DNA of 57,955 nt from Fodinibius sediminis (GTDB lineage: Bacteria > Bacteroidota > Rhodothermia > Balneolales > Balneolaceae). The position numbers and the translations under genes are program-made. Numbering within the stretch: the first letter of the stretch is position 1; each line of letters opens with the position of its first letter. Under the pieces are notes generated by a model, which worked only from the letters and a program-made list of their open reading frames with translations, was not told where the DNA came from and made no database searches. Below are positions 1-7,007 of this stretch, in pieces. The stretch lies in contig NZ_FXTH01000020.1 in assembly GCF_900182555.1 (NCBI RefSeq), positions 1-57,955 of the forward strand, written 5' to 3'.

Positions 1-135
1 TGGCAAAACAACAATCAGGTCGCCAAAGACGTTATGCAATCGGCTGAATCTGATATTGGATTAACCGATGAACAACCAGCTCCGGAAGAGCCAAACTCAG
101 ATGAGATCAACCTGACAACTAAAACCAACTTCTAA
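1..135 (+). CDS. C-terminal end of an unidentified protein (truncated by window edge)
   Basis: The first frame is open from base 1 and ends with TAA at 133-135, giving 44 residues. The tail is hydrophilic and acidic, with a Pro/Glu-rich stretch (QPAPEEP), and carries no domain I recognise. Only the C-terminus is visible, so no function can be given. A GC-rich hairpin at about 249-268 lies downstream and could end this transcript. Confidence 0.5.
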   Translation, partial: WQNNNQVAKDVMQSAESDIGLTDEQPAPEEPNSDEINLTTKTNF

Positions 136-248
136 CGGCTGACTGTCAGATCAAGTCGTGGCTATTACAGGTAAAGTATCTACGGTTTTATCCTTTGAGC
201 GATTCAATCTTTAACAAATAGTTTTTACTAGTGCCATCAAAAGTTTAA

Positions 249-268
249 GCCCCCGATTAGGGGGGGGC
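249..268. terminator. GC-rich hairpin between the truncated gene and ferritin
   Basis: GCCCCC pairs with GGGGGC around a short GATTA loop, followed by an AT-rich stretch. It lies between two convergent genes (plus-strand gene ending at 135, minus-strand ferritin ending at 296), so it could serve both. There is no long T-run, so the call is moderate. Confidence 0.5.
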
Positions 269-295
269 ATTTAGAATCAGCCAATATTTGGTTAG

Positions 296-826
296 TTACT
301 TTTGGTCTTCACTTTGTTCGGCTTCTTTTCCATTCTGCCCTTGTCTTTCGCCCATCTCGCGATCCAGTAAGTATAGTCCAGAGCCGTCTTCACCAACTAA
401 TTTTAGTTTATCAATAACATCTTGTACCATCTCTTCTTCCTCTACCTGTTCATCAATAAACCAAAGTAATAAATTTTTGAGTGGGTAATCGTCCTCCTCT
501 TGGGCAAGATTATACATCTTGTTAATACGTTTCGTGATATGCTGCTCCTGTTCAAGAGCAAACTCAAACGCTTCCAGCGGAGAATCAAATTGCACTTTGG
601 GTTTATCAATATCCTGCAATATTGGTTGGGCGTCTCTTTGAATTAAGTGGTTGTAGAACTTCATACCATGTTCTATTTCCTCTTGCCACTGGGCTTTTAG
701 CCAGCTTGCAAAGCCACCAAGGTTATTCTCTTCAAACCACGCCGACATCGCCAAATAAGCATACGCAGACTGAAATTCTTCTTGAATCTGATTGTTTATT
801 TCTTCTTCGATATTTTGCTTAATCAT
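296..826 (-). CDS. ftnA: Ferritin (bacterial non-haem ferritin)
   Basis: This is a cytosolic iron-storage protein that oxidises Fe(II) at a di-iron ferroxidase centre and stores it as mineral in a 24-mer. All the expected ferroxidase ligands stand at the standard ferritin positions in the 176-residue sequence: Glu17, Glu50, His53, Glu94, Gln127 and Glu130, with Tyr24 nearby. The four-helix core fills residues 1-145. The tail is hydrophilic and Glu/Gln-rich, a little longer than usual. There is no haem-ligand signature of bacterioferritin. The gene is monocistronic. The putative TetR-type operator at 994-1013 lies about 170 bp upstream of the start codon, so control by that system is possible but unproven. 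Confidence 0.93.
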   Translation of the reverse strand: MIKQNIEEEINNQIQEEFQSAYAYLAMSAWFEENNLGGFASWLKAQWQEEIEHGMKFYNHLIQRDAQPILQDIDKPKVQFDSPLEAFEFALEQEQHITKRINKMYNLAQEEDDYPLKNLLLWFIDEQVEEEEMVQDVIDKLKLVGEDGSGLYLLDREMGERQGQNGKEAEQSEDQK

Positions 827-968
827 AATGTTAAATATTTAACTTCGATTATTTTCTAATTTTATCTAGTACAAATATACCAGTATGATGCTAAATTGTC
901 CTATTTATACTTTTTATTAAGGACATTGCGGGATTCTTGAAAAGGTCGTGTATAATACCAGGTTTTAA

Positions 969-1195
969 ATGTTTCTGTATGCACCAATTAAAATTAGTGA
1001 TCATTCACTCACAATATATATGGCTTGTTGTCTATTGTCAATAGGCTTATTTTTAACATCGTGATGGGACCAATCTATACGGGATTAGGACTTATGATCT
1101 CGTGGTATCTATATATTTTTGGAAGTCTCTTTATAATAACTTTGGAATTGCAAAAGAAATCATCAAATAAATCTTTAAATAGGAAGTTAATTTAA
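969..1195 (+). pseudogene. Two overlapping micro-ORFs or a frameshifted small membrane protein
   Basis: A 31-codon frame (969-1064) ending TGA overlaps a 43-codon frame (1064-1195) in a TGATG arrangement. The first contains a hydrophobic stretch (ACCLLSIGLFLTS) and the second another (GLMISWYLYIFGSLFII) followed by a basic tail. Read together they would make a two-helix membrane protein of about 75 residues. They could be two coupled small proteins, one gene with a frameshift, or the remnant of a larger transporter. The operator at 994-1013 overlaps the first frame, which argues that this frame may not be translated. I see no other gene in the stretch 827-1267. Confidence 0.3.
994..1013. promoter_or_regulatory. 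Putative TetR-type operator, site A
   Basis: Read on the minus strand it is TGTGAGTGAATGATCACTAA, matching the efflux-operon site (13199-13218) at 17 of 20 positions. The core is AGTGA-N4-TCACT, perfectly symmetrical in its half-sites. It could act on ferritin (minus, starts 826) or on the small ORF at 1064. Confidence 0.5.
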
Positions 1196-1267
1196 GCTTA
1201 TTTTCAAATAAGAAAGCTGCTTAATAGTGGCTGAAAAGTATTCTACTTACTTTTCTTATATGTTATT

Positions 1268-3287
1268 CTAAATCCATCTTAACCTCATGCCATTAAGGAT
1301 CACTGCCATTACGGACAGCTCATGAACGAGCATGCCGCCCGCCATATGAATCGAACCGGTAAATACGCCGGTCAAAAGGGCCGCGACTGTCACCAGTGCA
1401 ATCACTACATTTTGGCGAATATTACTCATTGTTTTTGATGACAGGCGGAGTGCCTCTGGAATATTCATCAGCTCGTCCGACATTAGGGCAATATCAGCTG
1501 TTTCAATGGCTACATCAGTACCGGCTGCGCCCATAGCAATACCGATATTGGCCGAGGCAAGGGCCGGAGCATCATTGATGCCGTCTCCGATCATGGCCAC
1601 CTGATACCCCTGCTGTTGCATTTCAAGGATGATATCATTTTTGGCTTCTGGGAGGATGCCTGCATGCACTTCGGTGATCCCTGCTTCTTCGGCAATGGCT
1701 TCAGCCGTGGCTTGGGCATCACCGGTAAGCATCGCGATGCGTTCAATGCCATTTTCACGGAGTCTTGATATCATTTTTGGAGCATCTGGGCGCATTTGAT
1801 CAGCTATCCCGATTGCTCCAAGCAATTCGTTGTTACGTGCTACCAACACAACGGTGCGTCCTTTCTTGGTCAGATTCTGAATCTCTTTATTAATACCTTC
1901 ACTGATGGATATTCCCTTTTGTTTTAGAAACTCAGCTTTCCCTACATAAGTATGATCATTCCCCAATATCGCCTCAATTCCTTGTCCGGTATACGATTTA
2001 AATTGGTCGGGCTCCAGGATGCGGTCCGATTGTTCCATTTCCGCCATAATGGCCTCCGCCAACGGATGTTCAGAGACTGATTCGGCTACCGCAGCCCAAT
2101 AGAGAAGTTCTTCCACTTCTGATGGGAGTAACTGATTATTTTGTTCAGACAAAGAAACCGTATGTACTTTCTGAAACTCCTCCTCTGAATCAACACCGGC
2201 TAAAGCGGCTTCATTTGAAAAGTGAATGATCTCGCTAACAGTCGGTTTACCTGTTGTCAGGGTCCCGGTTTTATCCAGTGCAATGGCCGTAACTTCACCC
2301 GCATTTTCCAGGTATTCACCTCCTTTAATAAGAATTCCTTTTTTCGCGGCATTACCTATACCCGTTATGACGGAAATCGGGGTTGATATCACAAGTGCTC
2401 CCGGGCATCCAATCACTAACAATGTCAGTGCCAGCTCCAGATTCCAGGTAAATAGGTAGGATGCGATACTAAGCCCCACAATGCCAGGCGTATACCAGCT
2501 TGCAAATCGCTCGATGAAACGCTGCGTAGGAGCCTTTTCTTCTTGGGCTTCCCCAACCCGTCGAATGATTTTGGCCAGGGTGGTATCGCCTCCAGCTTTG
2601 GTTGCCCGTACCTGAATGCTCCCATTTTGATTAATAGTGCCCGCATCCCGCATATACTTCCGACTGGGGGTGCTTTTCAGCCGGAATCGGCTCTCCGGTA
2701 ATGGCACTTTCATCGACTGTTGTCCCGCCAGATTCAACAATGCCGTCCACCGGAATTTTTGCCCCGGGCTTGACTAGCACCAGCATTTCTTCCTCAACCT
2801 CTCGGGCTGGTATTTCACGGGGATTTCCTTCTTCGAGTACAATTGCCGTGTCTGGAGCCATATTGATGAGCTCCCGCAGTGTATCCCGGGTTTTGCTCAT
2901 GGTCCGGGCTTCCAGCCAGCCGCCAAGCAGAAACAGGAATGTTACCGCCGCGGCCTCCCAATACACGCCAATGGCAAGCCCGCCCGTTGCGGCAATGGTA
3001 ACGAGCAGCTCAATGTTGGTATGCCGGTTCTGCAATCCCTGCCATGCCCGCCGTGCGATTTCAGATCCGGCGACCAGCGCAGCCGTAATCATTAGCATGT
3101 TAAATAGTACGGCTGAAACCCAAAAGAAGTTAACGGCCCACCCTGCGGTGATGAGCAAGCCACTTGCGATTAATAGCACTTTTTTACGTCTGGAAGGATT
3201 ACGCAGCATCCTAAATAGCTTGCCTGGTGATTCCATAATTGGAGAATTAAAATTGAGAGATTCTAGCTTCGTATCCCGATTGTCCAA
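1268..3287 (-). pseudogene. Heavy-metal P1B-type ATPase split by a 7-bp duplication
   Basis: It is a metal-exporting P-type ATPase of the ZntA/CadA kind read in two frames. The N-terminal part (3287 down to 2631) has four predicted membrane helices and the actuator TGEP motif (AITGEP). The C-terminal part holds the GCPGALVIS membrane motif, the DKTGT phosphorylation site, the SEHPLAEAI nucleotide-binding motif and GDGINDAPA. The junction is a tandem duplication of CCCGCAT (2640-2646 and 2647-2653, plus strand). Removing one copy restores one continuous frame through [11 protein letters not shown]. As written, the N-part ends in CGHY and no intact pump is made. The metal motif is Cys-Pro-Gly rather than Cys-Pro-Cys. 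Translation may begin at 3287, overlapping the HMA gene, or at the Met codon at 3236 just after it. The gene follows the HMA gene in the same operon. Confidence 0.85.
2640..2653. repeat. 7-bp tandem duplication causing the ATPase frameshift
   Basis: CCCGCAT occurs twice in direct tandem (2640-2646, 2647-2653). Deleting one unit joins the two ATPase frames exactly. A tandem unit not divisible by three can also revert by slippage. Confidence 0.9.
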
Positions 3288-3462
3288 CTATTTTTACCAG
3301 TTTATCTTCGGAAACAGTCTCGGGATCATGCTCAACTTCAATGCGTCCGGTATTGAAATGAACCTTAGCTTGGGATACGCCCTCCGTTTGATTCAAACTG
3401 GATTCAATATTATCTACGCATGTGGGACAGCTCAGTTCATCGCTTCGTAAAGTAGTCTTCAT
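3247..3462 (-). CDS. HMA-domain heavy-metal-binding protein
   Basis: This 71-residue protein is a single heavy-metal-associated (HMA) domain with the CxxC metal site in [11 protein letters not shown] at about residues 11-18 and the ferredoxin-like fold pattern of the family (buried Val/Ile strands, GVSQAKV, GYEARI at the end). Such proteins bind soft metals (Cu(I), Zn, Cd, Hg) in the cytosol and pass them to P1B ATPases. Here it lies directly before the ATPase gene and overlaps its longest possible reading frame by about 40 bp. It may replace the N-terminal HMA domain the ATPase lacks. With the pump broken, its present role is unclear. Confidence 0.85.
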   Translation of the reverse strand: MKTTLRSDELSCPTCVDNIESSLNQTEGVSQAKVHFNTGRIEVEHDPETVSEDKLVKIVGQSGYEARISQF

Positions 3463-3504
3463 AATAAATTTCTCCGTAATTGGATTTAAATTGATGGTTG
3501 TTTG

Positions 3505-4110
3505 TTAATTATTGCCGACGCCGTGGGCTGGTCCCGCCTGAGTCTTTTGATATAGTTTGTGGACATACACGATGTATTTCACGTAGGCGTCTACCCACTT
3601 GCGGCCGGCTTCTACGCTATTATCCTTCTTGCTTTTGGCTTCCATAGCATTGCTGTAAAGTTCCGTGGTTTTTTGTTGGATTTCGTTTGCCAGCATCTCG
3701 GTAACAGGGGCCAGTTCGCCTGAGGTAAGCGCTTGTTCGGCGACCTGAATATCTTGTGATCCTTGTTGAGCGGGTTTTAGTCCGGTAAAGGGCATGCCTT
3801 CGGCCTCGCGGTGCAGTCGTACCGTCTCACTCATAAAATAGCGTTCGGCAAGCTCTTGGGATTCATCCCCCTTGGTATAAACGTTCAGGCTCTGCTCGAA
3901 TGTAGATTTGAGCTCTTCGGCCTGCCGGTCTGTTACCCAAATAAGCGCATGAGAGATATCGCCGGTTTCAAGGGCTTTTCGGGCATCCGTTGCTACGGGT
4001 CCGTTAACCCGATCACAGTGTGCCTGGCTGGTAGAAGCAAATCCAAGCATTAATGCTACCGTAAAAATGGAAGCTAATATGGTTTTTATATGTGATTGTA
4101 AGTATGTCAT
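3505..4110 (-). CDS. Secreted DUF6448-like protein
   Basis: A 201-residue exported protein. I place the start at the ATG at 4108-4110 because it opens a good signal peptide (basic and hydrophobic stretch, cleavage near ASTSQA-HCD); the frame is open further upstream but without a plausible leader. The mature part begins AHCDRVNGPVATDARKALE, which matches my recollection of the DUF6448 family (the family name is from memory). The rest is helical, with ALIWV and a Lys-rich C-terminal helix. The molecular role is unknown. It lies upstream of the HMA/ATPase pair on the same strand, which hints at a metal or stress context, but the sequence shows no catalytic motif. Confidence 0.7.
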   Translation of the reverse strand: MTYLQSHIKTILASIFTVALMLGFASTSQAHCDRVNGPVATDARKALETGDISHALIWVTDRQAEELKSTFEQSLNVYTKGDESQELAERYFMSETVRLHREAEGMPFTGLKPAQQGSQDIQVAEQALTSGELAPVTEMLANEIQQKTTELYSNAMEAKSKKDNSVEAGRKWVDAYVKYIVYVHKLYQKTQAGPAHGVGNN

Positions 4111-4273
4111 AATGAGTACCTTTTGTGTGCTTTGTCTTTTTGATTCACTCAAAAGGTAATAGGTGGGAAACAGCACTAAAATGAGCTGGATCAAGTTAGT
4201 GCAAACAATTTGTTACAGAGGAAAACTATTGGGAAGGAGAATGGATTAGCGACGCTACAAATACAATGAAGAA

Positions 4274-5023
4274 TTAATCTTCGGCCGAAATGCGAAGCAG
4301 CTCTGGTTTATTTTTGATTGCTACCCATTGGCGGCCGGACGTTATAAGATTGTCGTTCTGGAACCGGCTCATAACTCTGCTGGCCGTGGCACTGGAAGTA
4401 CCGGCCATATCAGCCAGATCTTTGCGGGATAGGGGAAGTTGGATCAGCAGTCCGTGGGGATGTTTTTCGCCGAACTTGTTTCCTAACGTAACAAGGACAT
4501 GAGCTATGCGTTTTGTTACCGGCAGGGTAGAAAGATGTCGGATGCGTTGGCGGGATTCATTGAGTCGTTCGGTTGTGATATCTAATACCCTCATTGCAAC
4601 AGATGAGTACCCGTTCATGATCTCCCGGAAATCCGAGAGTCTTATTGAAAGAATACATGCATCGGTCTGGGTTTCTGCGGTTTCATTATAGACATCCTTA
4701 CTGTCGGCCGTGGGATTTCCGAAAAAATCGCCCGGCTGCAGCATTGCCAGCAGCACGCCTTCTCCTTCCATTGTATGGGCGACCAATTTAACATTACCGG
4801 CTACGACCACCCGAAGGATGGTTGCGGAATCGCCTTGACGGTAAATCGTTTCTCCTCTGGCATAGTGATTGGCCGTAAACTTTTTGTTTACCTGGCGGAG
4901 CTGCTCGTTAGACAACGCTTGAAAAAACGGGACCATTCCCAGCTTCTCCAGACGCAGGTCAACGGTGCAGTGATGTCCTTCCAACGACGGATTTTCAAGC
5001 GGAGTTTTTCTTTTGCTTGACAT
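4274..5023 (-). CDS. Crp/Fnr-family transcription regulator
   Basis: A 249-residue regulator with a cyclic-nucleotide-binding-type beta-roll at about residues 34-130 (GETIYRQGD, LQPGDFFG), a dimer helix, and a winged helix-turn-helix at about 199-228 (LSRKDLADMAGTSSATASRVM). Only Cys19 and Cys123 are present, so it cannot hold an FNR-type [4Fe-4S] cluster. The cAMP-contact residues of E. coli CRP are not clearly conserved. The ligand is unknown; a redox, NO or haem-sensing role as in Dnr-like proteins is possible. It stands at the head of the metal cluster and is a likely regulator of the DUF6448-HMA-ATPase genes or of the cytochrome b gene on its other side. Confidence 0.88.
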   Translation of the reverse strand: MSSKRKTPLENPSLEGHHCTVDLRLEKLGMVPFFQALSNEQLRQVNKKFTANHYARGETIYRQGDSATILRVVVAGNVKLVAHTMEGEGVLLAMLQPGDFFGNPTADSKDVYNETAETQTDACILSIRLSDFREIMNGYSSVAMRVLDITTERLNESRQRIRHLSTLPVTKRIAHVLVTLGNKFGEKHPHGLLIQLPLSRKDLADMAGTSSATASRVMSRFQNDNLITSGRQWVAIKNKPELLRISAED

Positions 5024-5046
5024 ATAGAGTGTTGTAAGTCAGAATA

Positions 5047-5568
5047 TTAACTTGTTTCCTGCTTTTGAGGAAGCAGTAAATCCTCAAGGAAAAAGGCGGA
5101 CAGCTCAGATCGGCCCGAAAGTCCTGACTTGGAATAGATCGCATTGGTTTGTGCCCGAACAGTTGGAACACTGGTATCTCTGACTTCAGCGATTTCCTTA
5201 TTACTTAATCCTTTTAACAGCAGAAAGGAAACTTCTTTCTCGGCCTCCGTCAAGTCCCAGCGATCCAGCTGGTTTTCGATCTCGATGCTCAGTCCCTTGA
5301 CATATTTTTCAGATACCTGTTTCCATTTCTGGGCCTCAGTTTGTAGATCCTTCGAGAACTGTTGCTCTCTGGCCAATGAATGTTGCAATTTGAAGCGACC
5401 TCGAACCAAATAAAAAACGCCTCCCAATGCCACAACTCCCACGACCGCTTCAATCGAAATATGCCACAGGGCTACTCCTTCAAAATAGTCATTATAGATA
5501 TCTATGGATGCCAGCACTGCTATTACAAAAAGGATCACGGCAATGATCCATCGTTCATTGCTATTCAT
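5047..5568 (-). CDS. Membrane-anchored LuxR-type helix-turn-helix protein
   Basis: 173 residues: two N-terminal membrane helices (about 7-25 and 36-56), a coiled-coil linker rich in Gln/Glu/Lys (about 60-100), and a C-terminal LuxR/GerE-type DNA-binding domain (LTEAEKEVSFLLLKGLSNKEIAEV followed by the recognition helix near SVPTVRAQTNAIY). It has no receiver domain. A DNA-binding domain tethered to the membrane suggests one-component sensing of an envelope signal. It ends about 23 bp before the Crp/Fnr gene and follows the cytochrome b gene closely on the same strand, so the three may be co-transcribed. Confidence 0.85.
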   Translation of the reverse strand: MNSNERWIIAVILFVIAVLASIDIYNDYFEGVALWHISIEAVVGVVALGGVFYLVRGRFKLQHSLAREQQFSKDLQTEAQKWKQVSEKYVKGLSIEIENQLDRWDLTEAEKEVSFLLLKGLSNKEIAEVRDTSVPTVRAQTNAIYSKSGLSGRSELSAFFLEDLLLPQKQETS

Positions 5569-5579
5569 TTTATTACCGC

Positions 5580-6326
5580 TTAATCGTCATCATTTTCTTC
5601 TTCAGGGGCTTCTCCTTCGTGAGCAGATTCATGCTCCTCTTCACCGAGGACCAGCTCTTGTCCAAAGAAATTTAAACTTTGATTCGTGCTATCGTAGTTG
5701 GAATACAAGTAGCCCGTCCACATTAATGTAAGGATTAAAAATAGGATTCCGGCCAATCGTTTGCTACTGGTAATGCCAGATTTTTCTGGCAGGGACTTCT
5801 TTTTACCGTCGAACATGCTCAACCACAGCGAATCCCTGTGCTTAATATGATGGAATATAATGCCGCCGACATGGGCCACAACGGTAATCAGAAATATGTT
5901 GGCCAGCAGTTCATGCGTCTCTTCATAGAAATCGGTTTCGCCGCCTCCCGTCATTATCACTCCGGTAATAGCTAATCCCGCGGCGCAAATAAACATGATA
6001 ACTGCCGCGTAGCTAGAGGCCGGATTGTGTCCCAGGTATCGTTTGGTTTTTGTGACGACGGCCTCTTTTAGATATCTGATGAGTTCACCCGGGTTCATCT
6101 TAAAGGATGAAAAGCGGGCGTAGGTGGTCCCGACAAATCCCCAAATAATTCTCAGAATCAATAGAAAGCCAATGGTTAGTCCCGCCATCATGTGAAGGGT
6201 AAAGAGCGGATTTTTGTCGTCTACTGTTTCAACAATGAGATAAGCTCCCAAAAAGAGGAAGGCGAAAAGCCAGTGAAAAATTCGCGTTGGCCAATCATAA
6301 ACGGTGGTCTTGGTATTCTCTTTCAT
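5580..6326 (-). CDS. Cytochrome b561-type membrane protein
   Basis: A di-haem cytochrome b of the b561/Ni-Fe-hydrogenase b-subunit superfamily, expected to carry electrons across the inner membrane. The start is taken at the ATG at 6324-6326, which gives the family-typical opening VYDWPTRIFHW; the frame extends 13 codons further upstream. Candidate haem-ligand histidines lie in RIFHW, TLHMM, ETHELL and VAHVGG on four helices. A fifth helix follows, then a very acidic tail (EEEHESAHEGEAPEEENDDD) that could bind metal or a partner. The redox partner is not visible here. The gene is followed within 12 bp by the membrane LuxR gene. Confidence 0.82.
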   Translation of the reverse strand: MKENTKTTVYDWPTRIFHWLFAFLFLGAYLIVETVDDKNPLFTLHMMAGLTIGFLLILRIIWGFVGTTYARFSSFKMNPGELIRYLKEAVVTKTKRYLGHNPASSYAAVIMFICAAGLAITGVIMTGGGETDFYEETHELLANIFLITVVAHVGGIIFHHIKHRDSLWLSMFDGKKKSLPEKSGITSSKRLAGILFLILTLMWTGYLYSNYDSTNQSLNFFGQELVLGEEEHESAHEGEAPEEENDDD

Positions 6327-6450
6327 AGCTGTGCTCCATAAGGTGATGGTTGATTTCTGCCTCAATATTTGGAATTCACCTTATTTCCGCATCAAACAAA
6401 TGATGTATAAGAGTACGGTTTTCAGGCTTTATGGCTTCAAAACAGATATT

Positions 6451-6491
6451 TATGTGAGTCAGGAACATTTTGTCCTGAGTCCAATCTCACA
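6451..6491. promoter_or_regulatory. Inverted repeat upstream of the cytochrome b gene
   Basis: TCAGGA and TCCTGA flank an 8-bp centre (6459-6478), with an outer GTGAG/CTCAC pair. It lies about 130 bp upstream of the cytochrome b start. It could be a Crp/Fnr- or LuxR-type site, or a remnant terminator. No regulator can be assigned. Confidence 0.3.
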
Positions 6492-6531
6492 AAAATAAGG
6501 TAGGATTAGATTGAGTTTATCAATTAATTGA

Positions 6532-6807
6532 CAGCAGGATCTTTCTTATGAATCGGTTATTATGGGTATGGCCATTCCGCTTTATTTGGATGCGGTAAGC
6601 GTACTACCGGTAATCGAATCGTTAATTGGCAAAGGCGTGCCCATGGGAACAGCTATTGCCTTTATGATGGGAGCCATTGGATTGTCGCTGCCAGAAGCTC
6701 TGCTGCTTAAAAAGGTAATGAAGAACAGATTGTTGATAGTATTTTTCGTGACAATCGGCTTAGGTATGATCCTATCAGGGTACTTTTTCAATTTAGTTTT
6801 GAGTTGA
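6532..6807 (+). pseudogene. C-terminal remnant of a YraQ/ArsP-like permease
   Basis: About 90 codons, open from 6532 and ending at 6807. The segment GMAIPLYLDAVSVLPVIESL, then KGVPMGTAIAFMMGAIGLSLPEALLLKK, resembles the last two membrane segments of the UPF0718/YraQ/ArsP permease family, in which GxPLYxxxxxxxPxxxxLxxKGxPxGxAxxFxxxxPxxSLPE is typical. The intact family has eight to ten helices and over 300 residues; the N-terminal three-quarters is missing and a TGA stands at 6529. A broken metal or arsenic exporter next to a broken metal ATPase fits a decaying resistance locus. Confidence 0.65.
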
Positions 6808-7007
6808 AGTGATGTAAGATCAGTGTCTTTTTTATGAAGAGATACTAAATTTGAAGTTCTAATAACGGTTGTAGTTAAACGAGTGGGCCCCTTGTATTAT
6901 GGGGCTTACTGATTGTATAGAAGATTTTATCTAGGATTTTTAGAGGAAAATAATCTCCGTATACGTTCCCTCAATAGGTTTGGTATTTGGAATAGTACTC
7001 AATCTTT

